Shown piece by piece: positions 12,101 to 23,700 of a stretch of 64,000 bases of DNA; positions within the stretch are counted from its first letter, which is position 1; the number at the start of each line of letters is the position of its first letter. The position numbers and the translations under genes are program-made. Source of the DNA: Ascidia mentula (lineage: Eukaryota > Chordata > Ascidiacea > Phlebobranchia > Ascidiidae); assembly GCA_947561715.1 (NCBI GenBank), contig OX387201.1:16754001-16818000 (forward strand), read 5' to 3'. The notes under the pieces are model-generated. The model made no database searches, was not told the origin of the DNA, and was given only the letters and a program-made list of their open reading frames with translations.

Positions 12101-14623
12101 AACCGACCTCATTAGTTCAGCTTTGTTTTGTCGCAGGTTCAGATCGCTTGCCCGGAGATTTCCCCTCGCGATTATCATCCGTTCACTCTCTCATCCGCAC
12201 CCAACCAATCGTCTCTCATGCTCCACATCAGGTCGGTTGGCCCCTGGACGAAACGCCTATGCAAAGTTTACAACACTGAGAATAATGCTGGATTCGATCT
12301 TCCCAAGGTGGGGGAATAGTTTGTGATGCTGCTGTCAGGCATAATATTCTTTGATAACTGACATTCTGGCACAAACTTTGCCGCATGGCATACCAAACAC
12401 TGATTGAATTAATAAAACATAGAAGTATTTCATGCTATCGCGTAACAACGTAGCATCACCCCACTGCGCAGGTCCTTATACTTGTCAATCACAGCTATCG
12501 TATACAAGCTACGTTACTATTTGGGCCAGGCCCGTATTGAATTTTTATTTCAAACACAAGCTACACAGCATACAAAAACCTAATGTGACAAAACGTTGCA
12601 TCATATGGTGAAAAAACATTGTGTTGAGTCAAATACATGATTTTCTTCAGCGTTTGCTTCCACTTTCAGATCTACCTCGATGGTCCATTTGGCGAAGGTC
12701 ACCAGGACTGGCCCAACTACAAAGTTTCCGTCTTAATAGGAGCTGGAATCGGGGTGACGCCGTTCGCATCCATTTTGAAAGATTTGGTTCACACAACCAC
12801 CATGGGCCCGGATGTTGCGTGTAAAAGGGTATGATTCATATCTACTATGGTTAAGCGAGTTTTCGCTGTACACTAAAACAGGTCCCGCGAGATATGGCGG
12901 ACGGAGGGGGTTGGGGTGCAGCTGGTGTGGTGTAGGAGAGTCCATAGGGGACCATGAATATCGAAATGTGGAGGGGCATTGATATCATTGTTTGGCATGT
13001 AACTTTTGAATGTGTAACGCAAATACTTATTAGTACCCCCTATAACAATCTGCTGTTATCTCCACAAAATGTCTTGCACCAGCACATTTTTTGGACAAGT
13101 GTTTCAAATCTCAGCATCCATTTTTTTTTATTTCGCACTGGTTTTATTCATAATACTTGGTTTTCTTGAATTACCATAAAACGGTTATCAGAAATTGGGC
13201 ATTGACAGAACAATTGTTAAACCACACTCAATCCCGGTAACGCTATCTTTATTTAATAGTCTCTATTTAAAAGTATACATGTGTACTTTACGTCGTCAGG
13301 TCTACTTCATTTGGCTCGCGAGGGATCATAGGCAGTTCGAATGGCTGCTTGACATCATCAAGGATGCAGAAGATGGCGATGAACGGGGAATCCTTCGAAC
13401 TCACCTTTTCATTACACAGTTTCCTCATAAATATGATCTGCGCACCACGATGACGGCACGTTAAACATATTAATGCGTCACTTGGTTCACCAATATTAAA
13501 ATAACGGTTGTATTGTTGGTATTACAGTACGCATGCGAGAAGCACTTCCAGAAGACCGAGGGGAGGTCGATGTTTACCGGGTTGAAAGCAGTTACACACT
13601 TTGGACGACCAGATTGGTTCAGTTTATTGGAGACATTGAGAAAAGACCAAAAGCAGGACTTTGAAAGTGTGGGTTTCTGTTCTTCCATGTTGAAACAAAA
13701 AAATATTTTTTTTGTAAGATATAATATTAATTATTGCTTGCTGGTGCACTGTTTTTGTAAGAGACTGACTGGTAAATAACTTTATTATAGTCAAGGTGAC
13801 AAGGTGACTGCACCTGAAGAAGAGATAAAGCTCGCGAAAGCTCGTGCTATAATAAAGTTATTTACCAGTCAGTCTCTTACAAAAACAGTGCACCAGCAAG
13901 CATTATAGGCATAGACCAGAGACTGACACAGCAAATTAAAGAAATTGAAATATTAATTAAATTATTCACATATATTATATGATAAAAATAAACGGTGTTG
14001 CGTACGAAAGATACAGAAACATTCAGTGAACAAAAACGATGTATTAAAAATGCGCCCTTCAGGCGTGTAAATGCACCACCATCAAACCAATCGCAACTAT
14101 AGACAAAAAGAACGTTATAGCCGGACCAAACGTTTAAAATGTTTTTTGATATGTAATTTTTGCACCATTTCTAGTTTGTTCAATTGTTATCCGAAGCGTG
14201 AGATCAGACTGGATCAGATATTTGTAATACTTAATTTTTAGGAAGAATGTTAACGGATTTACTCATAATTTTGAGAATAAAGAAAATGGCCCATATTGCA
14301 ATAAAACATTCACATCTATGGGTGTGTGACTGATATCAATGATGCATGGCGTCACCACCAACGCGAGCCTTATCTACGGTCTGTGGCGTCAGTCAGGTCA
14401 ACTTAAAAAACATTTTTAACTAATGATGACACAAGTTTTGCCGAAACCTCTTTCAAACAAAATAAAATACGTCAATAGTTTAAGTTGATGTTTTCTATAG
14501 ATTCGGAAGATTGGGGTATTTACGTGTGGTCCCGCGAACCTTTCCAAAGAAGTTGATGAAACATGCACAAGGCTCAGCAAGAAAGGAAAACCCGTATTCG
14601 TTCATCAATATGAAAACTTCTAA
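137..14623 (+). CDS. DUOX: Dual oxidase (Duox), 5'-partial, 28 exons
   Basis: Makes hydrogen peroxide at a membrane: an N-terminal peroxidase-homology ectodomain, a membrane segment, calcium-binding EF-hands and a C-terminal NADPH oxidase. Exons as read: 137-298, 647-945, 1710-1839, 2742-2908, 3062-3122, 3189-3300, 3654-3711, 3760-3936, 4290-4376, 4763-4947, 5297-5421, 5898-6032, 6290-6420, 6590-6742, 7102-7290, 7902-8103, 8648-8923, 9123-9189, 9387-9589, 9973-10203, 10676-10859, 11179-11302, 11614-11793, 12137-12307, 12670-12828, 13300-13455, 13528-13668, 14501-14623. All phases agree, giving about 1460 residues. Peroxidase-like domain: exons 1-11 ([17 protein letters not shown]). First membrane helix: exon 12. 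EF-hands: exons 16-17. Oxidase helices with haem histidines: exons 20-22 (VFHWTHIIG). FAD site DYHPFTL: exon 24. NADPH site [11 protein letters not shown]: exon 25. The C-terminus QYENF ends in the family's terminal Phe. Roughly 90 N-terminal residues lie outside the window. Introns 4 and 26 use GC donors. Confidence 0.96.
3400..3485. repeat. Short inverted-repeat (MITE-like) remnant
   Basis: An 11-bp inverted repeat (AATATCACAAA at 3407-3417 and its complement at 3471-3481) brackets a core, GATGCCATTCAGGCGAAAG, closely matching the core of the larger palindromic element at 17082-17268. It lies in Duox intron 6 and has no coding potential. Same-family assignment rests on the shared core. Confidence 0.6.
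5460..5569. repeat. Palindromic MITE-like element
   Basis: Two 36-bp arms (5460-5495 and 5534-5569) are near-perfect inverted copies around a 38-bp centre; the outer ends read GTTCCACAAGC and GTTTGTGGAAC. It ends one base before the target-site duplication of the hAT-like element at 5579, so two elements sit side by side in Duox intron 11. Confidence 0.75.
5579..5820. mobile_element. Non-autonomous hAT-type element with 8-bp target duplication
   Basis: The ends are inverted (CAGTGTTCACCAACC at the left, GGTTGGGAATCACTG at the right) and are flanked by an exact 8-bp direct repeat, CTTGAGAA, at 5571-5578 and 5821-5828. CA(G/A)TG ends plus an 8-bp duplication are hallmarks of the hAT superfamily. 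At 242 bp it cannot encode a transposase. A diverged relative starts at 37288. It lies in Duox intron 11. Confidence 0.88.
10437..10485. repeat. Dispersed repeat, copy 1
   Basis: About 50 bp with the string CGCGAGCCTTATCT followed by GTGGCGTCAG and CAGGTCA. It recurs at 14350-14400 with only small changes. Both copies are in Duox introns (20 and 27). The family is not recognised. Confidence 0.6.
13736..13901. repeat. Long hairpin element with 55-bp arms
   Basis: Positions 13736-13790 and 13847-13901 are exact or near-exact inverted copies around a 56-bp centre in Duox intron 27. The right arm plus centre matches the orientation of a dispersed repeat also seen at 17780 and 33550 (CGAAAGCTCGTG followed by an AT-rich stretch); the left arm looks like an inverted copy of its tail. 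Tail-to-tail duplication of a retroposed or MITE unit is the likely origin. Confidence 0.75.
14117..14220 (-). pseudogene. Relic of the kinase's last exon inside Duox intron 27
   Basis: Read on the minus strand, about 47 bp (14173-14219) align with the final exon of the neighbouring kinase (16692-16829): the relic reads [15 protein letters not shown] where the gene has [15 protein letters not shown]. Similarity fades on both sides, and a stop follows shortly. No other kinase exon is seen nearby. It appears to be a decayed partial duplication of the kinase gene. Confidence 0.6.
14350..14400. repeat. Dispersed repeat, copy 2
   Basis: Second copy of the repeat at 10437-10485, sharing ACGCGAGCCTTATCT and TGTGGCGTCAG. 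It lies in the last Duox intron. Confidence 0.6.
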
Positions 14624-16691
14624 TTATGGGAAGACACGAAATGATCGACGCACTTATATGGTGCAACAATGCATTTCTCTATGCAATGAGCGCGAAATCA
14701 CTATCCCAGTCGGTACTACTAACCAAATACACAATACTAACACCGTCATATATAACATTATCCTAGATAATTATTTTGTAAACATATATCCTGTGAATAC
14801 TGCACATATACTTTTGGAATGCAGCATAGTTGCGAAATCATGCGTAGTTGTTTCTGGGGTCAGTTTCATAATAACCACTTTTGGTTCTAAGTTGGCCCAT
14901 CCTGTTAGCATAATTTGTAATCTGTTTTACGTTTTGTTTCATTGCTTCTGGCGGAAAAATAAAATTATTGTTATGAGTTGGTTTATAAAAATGACTTCTA
15001 GTAGTGTGAGTGTGTTTCTAAAAAAACAAACTGCTGTCGATAACCTGGCGATCACCGTCCTTTTAGTAATAGTGTGTGTGTACTAGTGTTTACCACAATT
15101 TTATTTCTAACATCTGTGTTTATTTACACAAGCAGTGTCTCAGAAAATATAAATAAGTTTATTTATAAGAAAAGTGCTTTTTAGATTTGCCTGCTTAGTT
15201 TTCGTATCATGGTTCTATTTTCATGAATTGCAGATGATTGGCGGTATATGGCGCTATGCTATGGACGTTTTTAGACGGGCCAACTCCAAAAAAAGGGTCA
15301 ATTATCTGATATAATTATTAATGTTCTCAAAGTCGGTCCTAGTTCTGAAATAAATCCGATATGTCGGCTTCAAATATCAGCTTGGTTATACCCAGGTCGA
15401 TGACAAACTCTGTTGTAGAGCATTTGTTTGCTGTTGCGTAGAAATTACCTGCAGTCAGTCCAATAATTGCAACCTATCCTGAACGCAGTTTACAGAAGTA
15501 GGTTGAAACTATTGACCCGCCGGAGGCTTTCAAAGCAGAATTATACTCAGTTATGATTTTTCCCTGTCTTGCTCATCAATACTTATTGTTTACAAATCAG
15601 CTCTAACTAGAACGTACCGCAAGTTAGCATGCACTTATATTAAAGTGTATAGGTAGCTGGCCGCAAGTTTTGAAAGACTTCCTTAAATGAAGCTTTAAAA
15701 CAAGTAATACGGTTACCTAATCTGCCTTTCTGTACACGTCATTGATCAACACGTTTAAATACCTTTCGAGACATTTCAGTTTGTGGTAAAACTTAATTTT
15801 CCCAATGCCACTGCTATAACCATTTCTGATGTTTCACGGCAACGTATGATTAACGTAACACAATAAGATTATTTATATACACTCAGTTGACCCAATAATG
15901 TCACTCTCAAATCGCAAAGGATGTTAGTGACATTGTAAGCAGATAAAAAATTAAACCGCTTTTAAACCGGACAATTCGGACACATCTGTATTTGATTCAG
16001 GCTTCAAGTACAGGCAAGCTATCAGTCGCAATCACACATAATCGGGATTTCATTGTACTGCATCTTAAACATAAGATAGGTCATCGCATACAGCATATCT
16101 GTAACTAAATCTACCACTTAAAAAAACGATGAAAATATTTAGCTAATTTTTGTCTTTCCTGGCAGCATTTTCAACGAGAATTGTCAAAAACAATGTCACG
16201 TGGTGATCTCAGGTGTAGTTTTGGATTAAAAACAAAATTATTTTTACGGAATATCATTGAACCAAGTAACGAAAAATGCGCGAAGCTGATGATGAAGAAA
16301 AGAAAGAAGAATTTACTTTGCGTTATCTTTTATTGCACAAGTAATGTTTTCAACCATGACGTTATTGATTATGACGCACTTCTGTTTCGTCACCGCCGCG
16401 ATGATGACGACATCGCTTGTGGCAAGGTGCTGCGTTTTCGTTAGTATCATGATCACGTGACTGCCCGCAGCTCCCACATTGTTGTTTATCACAACCGTTG
16501 CCGTGGTGATGAGTGTGACGTCGATTTCCGTGGCTGCAACCGGCCGCGTCATCGTTGATCGCAGTGCGCATGCGCGGCGAGGAACTCGGTCGTCCGGTGA
16601 AGAAATCGTAAATATGTTGGGCGACACTGGCGGGGTTGAGTACAGCGGAGGGCCTGCGTAAATTCAATGAATTCGTACGGCAGAGTCCGAA
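14624..16691. other. Intergenic stretch between Duox and the kinase
   Basis: Holds the Duox 3' untranslated region with a polyadenylation hexamer AATAAA at 14958-14963. The 191-residue open frame at 14511-15086 is an out-of-frame reading of the last Duox exon and is not a gene. At 16362-16667 a locally GC-richer, His- and Cys-rich frame of about 100 codons is open on the minus strand just past the kinase stop. It could be an alternative 3' exon or chance. Nothing else is recognised. Confidence 0.5.
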
Positions 16692-19600
16692 TCAGTCTAC
16701 TTGGATTTCCGGCAATGTGCAAAACCTGCTTAAGCTTTCCTGATAGCCGGCGAAAAAACGGTGATTCAAAGTTTGTTCCATTGTCGCCCGAAGCGTGACG
16801 TCAGGCTGGATCAGACTGCGAATCAAGTGCTGCAAAAACAAACACCTGTTTTCAAACACGAGGAACAGAATAGGTGATTAACGACCAGTAATTAATATAG
16901 ACCGGAATGTTTTTTTGCGAATCAATCGAAAACCAATTCCTATGTTATTTTATTTTTTTGGTGAAAATGTTCGTTGCACAAAAAGGGAATACAATAGAAA
17001 AAACGTCAGAAATTTGACTGCAGGAATCAGCCCTTGCAGGTCGGTAACCGACAGATCGGTCTTTACGAATCAATATACTATTCCTAGAGCTCCAAAAGGA
17101 GTAAAAGACGATCACACCAGTATGAGATCTTTATTGACAGAAATATTAATTATAGACTATTTGAATAAGACAGAAATTGAAGATGCCAATTAGGCGAAAT
17201 TAATATTTCTTTCAATAAAGATCTTATACTGGTGTGATCGTATTTTACTCCTTTTGGAGCTCTAGGAATATATTTGAATACAATTAACTCTTTTTTGAGT
17301 TTTCGAAATACAATCCATAATTAGTTGATCAATCGCATTCCAGATATTTGCGGCGAAAAAAACACAGCTTTTCCACCCAAAGAATCATTCCCACATCCAA
17401 CTGTTTGCGACATTCGTTGTGATTAAAAATACATAAATTGTTACAGGGATTAAATCCGATATAAGTCAACCACAGAGCACGAGTTGTATGAACGAAGAAG
17501 ACGATTACCTTCAGCTCATCCGACATCTTGTCAGCCAAACGTGGAGGAAATTTAAGATGATTTCGCAATTGGACTTTAAGCATTTTCTTGACGTTTGAGT
17601 CGTCGAAAGGCATGTGACCGCACGACATTATGTACAGTATCACCCCCATACTCCACATATCGTGCATGCGTGGATCGTATGGTCGACCTGTAATTGCATT
17701 TATTAAATGAAAATAACTGATATATAGATTCTAGTGTACTTTTTGTGGCAAACTTATTTGTTAAAATCAATTTTACTGACATGGGCACCTGATGAAGCAA
17801 AAAGGAGATCGTGAAAGCTCGTGTTGCTAAAATTGTTTAAAAATCATTGTGATACAAAAAAATACAAACTATAGCAGTCAAAACCTGAAACCGGTATCGC
17901 GTACTTCAGGAAAAGAAGCAAGATAATTCAAACACTGTTTTCAATTCTGGCTGCATTTGACAAAGCATTTGTGACTTGTTTCACAAGAAATTTCGAAATA
18001 ATTTTTTGTTGTTTGTTCTTGTTTGGTTAAAAAAATGCAGGAATCAAATGGGTGCTCGGTTTACGAAACGATACCTAGCATTATAATCGTGCTCCGTCCC
18101 ATGACCGCCATCAGGCTTGTCAGAACAGTTTATCATGTTTTCTGTCCAAGAAATATGTTTTTTCGGTTTGCTAGGCGTAAAAACTTGTCTTTTAAATTGG
18201 TAAACTACGGCGCCCTTTTCTGAAGAGAATCCTGATCGGGATTAGTGCCCAGGGTATCGTGGGTTCATATCCCGGTGTGGTAAAAACCATTAATCAAATT
18301 TTCCCTGCGCCAAACACTTAACAATCGATATAGTTTTAAATTAATAAAAAAAACAAAGCTTTTTCATATATGTTGCAAAACGGCTATAACTTTTTCATGT
18401 TTAGATAGGATTTCAAGGGAAATAAAAAATAACTTGCCTTGTATTATTTCAGGCGCAGCATAAGCGGCTGACCCGCAAAAGGTTGTACTTAAACTTATGT
18501 GGCCCCTCGAATCATACGACATTGGTTTGGAAAAGCCGAAGTCGGTCAACATCAGCTTGTAGTCGTCGTTCAAAAGCAGATTCTCGCATTTCAAGTCTCT
18601 GTAAATTCGACGAAATTTGAGCTTTAATTGGTTATACAATATTTTGCGTATAACAACGTTTGTGAAAGGTTTAGTAAATTGCATTGCAGCCTAAATAGTG
18701 TGCCACTAAGCAAAAGCCTTTGTATTTTTGTAAGTGCAGCTTCGCAGGACGAAAAGTCTATCGAACAATGAAAACAAACGGAAAACGAGTCCTGGTAAAC
18801 CTACATATCTCCCAATTAAACCAACATTTTTTAGTTCCCCGCAATGTACATTATGCACCTGTGACAAATATTGTGACGATGACAGTAGTTGATTGCTTGA
18901 CAGAGCTGCCAAAAATATCTTCTGATTTCTGACTCGGGTAGAGCACCGTTGCGTTGAACGTATCGAAGCATGTCGCCATTCCGGGCCGCCTCCATTACAA
19001 TATACACAAACCCGTCGCTTGCCTGTGATAACTTATGAGGTTAACAACACAGTTATTACATGGTTTGTTTTACGAGGGTTAAAATGTTTTTCGAATTGTA
19101 AAGTATTATGAATTATCATACCTTGTGTCAAAACGCTTTTTTATAATATTTTGAAATTAACTTTGAATAAGTTGTTACTGACGCTGCCAGGCATATTTTA
19201 GAAGAGCAGCATTTCAGCAATTAACTTTAAAGTTTCAACTTCTGTCACGAATAAGATGTGTTGCAGGAATAATAGGTTGATTTCGTGAAGAAAATATTGT
19301 CATTGCGATCGTAAAAGTTACAAATACCACTAAGCAATGTAGGTATTTTAGTTTTTTTGCCAATTTTTGTGGTCAAAAATGTTTTATGCAGTTCTTTATG
19401 CAAATGTTTAACATTTTTTTTGACACCTCAAGAATCTCGTAGACTCTGACAATATTTGAATGTCTCAGAAGCGGGAGGGTTTTCAGCTCCCTGGGCAAAA
19501 ACTTCTCGACAAAATCGCGCGGTGCCAGTTGTGAATTGATGCACTTTATCGCCACCTCGCGACCGAGTCGGGAGGAGAAAGCGGACTTGACCTGTTGAAC

Positions 19601-19983
19601 CAAACTCCGTTACACGAGGAAAATTTTTTTTTAGTTTTTTGTAAAGATGAGAATGTCAGCTTTAATCAAAACGAGACAGATTAATTTGGGGGCTAGTGTA
19701 TGGAATTATTGATTAAATACAGATAATCAACTTAGTACATTCATTGCAAGATTTGTTGAAAATTTCCACTGCAAAAAAATCATGTAAATGTTTTCAATCG
19801 CGTTTAATTTTCGATAACTATTCTGTTAACCAAAGGAAAGTAGCCCTATACAATAAAGAATAAAATTTCGTATTTAACCTTGGAGTAAGCTCCTTCCCCG
19901 AGAATTTGTTGTATTCTGTAACCCCGCTCACGGAGTAACCTCTCATAACCGTCTTCAGCCGTTCTCTCCAACGGGGCATCCAT
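16692..19983 (-). CDS. Testis-specific-type serine/threonine kinase (TSSK family), 6 exons, 303 aa
   Basis: A single-domain protein kinase of the CAMK-like TSSK group, which in mammals acts in post-meiotic sperm cells. Exons on the minus strand: 19983-19879, 19591-19427, 19022-18859, 18598-18438, 17687-17509, 16829-16692. They sum to 912 nt, in frame from ATG to TGA. All kinase landmarks are present: glycine loop [12 protein letters not shown], lysine in EVAIKC, catalytic loop HRDLKCEN, DFG in LTDFGFSK, activation segment [13 protein letters not shown] (the TSSK signature), MWSMGVILY, and a C-lobe end [14 protein letters not shown]. Its 303 residues compare with about 270-360 for mammalian family members. 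Intron 4 has a GC donor. Intron 5 holds a palindromic MITE and intron 4 a tRNA-like fragment. The subtype (TSSK1/2 or TSSK4) cannot be settled by eye. Confidence 0.93.
17082..17268. repeat. Palindromic MITE with about 70-bp inverted arms
   Basis: Arms 17082-17152 and 17198-17268 are nearly perfect inverted copies; the outer ends are TCCTAGAGCTCC and GGAGCTCTAGGA. The 45-bp centre contains GATGCCAATTAGGCGAAA, shared with the remnant at 3400-3485. It lies in intron 5 of the kinase gene. Confidence 0.82.
17780..17890 (+). repeat. Dispersed repeat with CTGATGA...GAAA core
   Basis: Carries CACCTGATGAAG, then GTGAAAGCTCGTG, an AT-rich stretch, and ACTATAGCAGTCAAAA. The same parts in the same order occur at 13792-13901 and, degraded, at 33550-33640. 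It lies in kinase intron 4. The sequence resembles the conserved bases of a hammerhead ribozyme, but no complete fold could be drawn. Confidence 0.55.
18240..18283 (+). repeat. tRNA-like (B-box) fragment
   Basis: Contains GGGTTCATATCCC, a self-complementary T-arm matching the RNA polymerase III B box, followed by GGTGTGG. No 5' half or acceptor stem can be paired, so this is a tRNA-derived repeat fragment rather than a gene. Confidence 0.4.
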
Positions 19984-20799
19984 AACCGCCCTCTGAATAG
20001 GAAAACACTACACCAAACAGAACTATAGCAAACTTAAAAAGGCGCAATTCTCGCAGATTACCCATAGAGGTTTATCATATTATACCAGCAACACTTTCAA
20101 CTCGACATGGAGAGTCGATTTTTTTCTGTAATTTCTCTCCAGGCTTTGCTTAACTGCCCTTAAAAATGTACACATACTTTGTATTTAGGAGGCAGCGTTT
20201 CTACGTCACAAGAGCCACAGTTGCGTAACAATGGTCTTCTGACGTCACAATGCTTTGCCAAAATGTGAATGAAATAGTTTGCTTTTAATTCATGATAGCA
20301 CCGTAGTAAAAGAAACTTGTGATAGAAGAGAAATGCAGTTTTGCGCCGCAAAATAACACTCGGGAGAAAATTGCCAATGATGAAACGAAAACTTGTGTCT
20401 GACCTGCACTGGATTAAAAAACAAATCAATGTTTGGTTATTGTTTTTCTTCAACCAGTGTCGGTCAGAAAATTTTCGGTGCAAACGAAATCCTGAATTGA
20501 CCAAAATAATATTCAAATTCATTTTTCACGGCGTTTGGTGATTACATTTTGTGATGCTTCAACGAAAACAGTTGTTTTTGTAAACTTTCCTTCGGTATAA
20601 AGACACAAGTTTGTACTTTGTAATTACCCCAAAAAAGTTGTTAAAAGTACAACATTTGCAGTAACTGGGTGTTGGGAGCACTTAAACCAGCGGCAGAGTG
20701 AAAAAAATAAAATAAAATAAAATATAAAACAAATAGAAATTACACCCAAAAAGTGTGTATATCACATAGCACCAATGGACAGTGCGGAGTAGACCACGG

Positions 20800-23700
20800 T
20801 CAATCTCCATTGCTGCATTTTTCCTTTTCGTTGACAATATTTCGAATTGTTTTGACTTTCGTTTGGAGTTTTTGCAATTTTAGAAAAAGCTCCCGGTTTC
20901 GTTCGATCGCTTTGTTTTTCGAGGTTACTTTGGCCTAAAAAATGATTATATATAAAAAGTTGTAAAAAAAATTAATAAATTGTAAAAAATTGCTGCAAAA
21001 CGTTAAAAAGGGTATAAAATTACCAATAGGTCGGAAGCCATTGTTTTGATTTGAGTCTGTCGATTCGTTCTTTGCTGTTTCAGATTTTCGGTTTTTTGTC
21101 TCGCGCTCTCCAGCGCCCCCCTGCGTTGCCGGTCGAAAGCAAAGTAGGAGTGGACGACTGACATAAGCCCGGGCCATTTGGGCGCTGATGATGAGTCGTT
21201 AAACTGAAGGTAATTAGGCTCAGTTAGCAGCTTACAGGAAATTCAAAAATTTTTGCGACTTACGTTGGCTTGTTTCAAGGATACAGAAATAACACAAGTG
21301 ATTGGACATTACAATACACTTTTCTCAATACTGCTTTATTTCTTTTTTAATAACAAGCATATCGCTCCATGGGCATTGTTCCTTAGTTAAACGATTGTAT
21401 TTAAACACATGACTATATACGCATAAAGACCAGTGGTCGCCAGGTTAACGTTCAGATTTTTTTTTGTTTTACGGTATAGCCATCCAAATATACACAGCCA
21501 GTAGTTGGTGATAAATTGACACTTAAAAGCAAGCAAAAATCATATGACGTCGTGACACCGATACAACGATTCGCGCAGACAAAGTCGGATTTTTTTAAAC
21601 CTGCACAACAAACCTTTTCTCGGCAAGAATTGCAATACCACATTCCGGTAGGCACAACTTTCAAGGGAGGTTTGAGGCAGCTTATGTGGTAAACCAACGA
21701 ACAAGTATCGCACATCAAAACCTCGCCCGTTTTGTTGCACACGGCACAGTGATCCTGGTGGGAATCTCCCTGCATTGATAAAGAGCTTGTTGCAAATCCG
21801 AAGGCGGTAACTTGGTGATAGTTAGGGTCGTTATACTGACAGAAAAGAAACGACGGACTTCCAGTGTGCGCTGTCAATGAATATAATTTCTTTCTCCCAA
21901 ATTCGTTTTTGATAAAAAAAAGGTTTTTTTACGTCACAAAAACCTTTTTTGGGGAACCAGCGTGTAAACAGTATAGAAGAACTTCGTGGGCAAATACAGT
22001 AAATGGACATTTGTTTTAAAATACATTTTATCACACAAATCGCTTTAGGACAGGTTGAAGCGATAAGACGCACCACCACGTTCAACCAACAAAGCATCGC
22101 ATACAGCAGGAGCTGTTCCTGCTTTAAAAACATTCAACCATATCGCACGCTGTGTGGGAGCCTGATACCCACTCCAGATCCTCACCTTCACACTCGTTCC
22201 TTTACGGTCCAGTGATTTTGAAACGGTCTCACGTGACGTGCCAGGTCTGTTCGGTCGAGTTTGTTCGATTATTTTCGACACTTCTTTGTGTAGAGCACCC
22301 CCAGTGTTCGCCTGCATGGGCGGGGGCCGATTTCGAACGAGAGAATTTTTTCCCGAGCCCCGAGGTCGGCCTGTAACAACACAGCAAAGTTTGGGTGCAA
22401 TCAAAAGGACGCAGACTGCTGTTAAAGGAAATTTGATTTCTAAATTCTTTACTCAAAATATCTTGTGTTGTGTGTGACAGGTCTGCATTGAATATGTAAG
22501 TAACATAGAATTAAAAATCCACCAATTTTATCCTTTGTTATCATTCGTTTTAGATTAAAGGTTATAAAGTAGTTACATTTTATTTCAAGAGTAGTAGGCT
22601 TTTATCGACGATCCGCATATTTTTTGACAGCATAAATGTATTCTTGAAATTCTATTTCATCACAGACGTTACTTGAAACATTTGTAGCTGTGAAAATCAA
22701 AACAAGAATTACGCTTACCACGTGGTCGTTTTACGGGCACCTCCTCAAACCCAAGTAGGTCTGGTGGAAGTATTCGTTTGCTCAAGTCCGTGCCTGTGGT
22801 GGATACGTAAATTCCACCGCTGTAAACGGGATGAGCAGCAGATTTCCGTTTCCCATAGCGACGATTACGTAATCGGTCGGCTTTTTCTTTGGGAACAAGG
22901 TCCAACACATCAAGAAAACACAGTTTCTGCAAATTAAATGCATTATTTGGTCACAGTGGCACAACATGATCTTACAATTTTGCGCTCAAGTGGAAACAAG
23001 TTAAATCAAAATCCACAGCTGAACAAACAAAATGATTTATGACATGCTGCTGATTCATCATCAACACTGCTTTAAATTATGGAAGTAGAAAACATTTATA
23101 AAGTACTTCTGAAACATCCATTTGCGTTAAATTAATGACATAGAGCTTAAGTTATTTAAAATATAAATCTCAATGTCTACGAACTCAAATATAAAAAAGT
23201 TTGGTTTACAGGCTTCACAGCCCAGACGTTGCCGACTAGCTGGATCAGCCACAAATAATAACAATAAACTATCTTCATTTTTAGATACAAGTGACACAAC
23301 TACTAATAACAATGCCACAAATCACAGTAACCCACAATATTGATTCATTTTAAACTTGTTTGACATGTCCTTGAAAGGAAGCTAAGATTTTGGAGGTCAT
23401 AGCAAGACTTTAAGCTACCATTAAAGTAAAAACCTTGTTTTCAGGGTCTGTTGGCTCTGGTGTCACACATTTTGGTGAGGTTTGGTTTACTTTTGTTGTT
23501 TCTTCATTGTGTGTAGAAACAATAGAACTGTTGGAGGGCTCTGGTGATTCTGTCTCGGGCTGTGGTTTTGCTACAATGTTTTCTGATAACACAGATTAAT
23601 GAATATTTTATTATTACTTATTATGTTTCGCAAAGGTCATTTTTATGTTATCTAGCTAAATTTTTAATTGCAATTAAAATGAACATGTCAAAACCAAAAA

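Noticed and set aside
14511..15086. 191-residue open frame
   Set aside because: It overlaps the last Duox exon in another frame; the Duox frame ends QYENF at 14623 and fits the family, so this is a shadow frame.
14624..16691. Additional kinase exons upstream of Duox
   Set aside because: The kinase reading frame closes at 16692 with a full catalytic domain; only the single relic at 14117-14220 shows similarity beyond it.
20160..20522. 120-residue minus-strand frame near the kinase promoter
   Set aside because: No family resemblance and no link by splice phase to either neighbouring gene.
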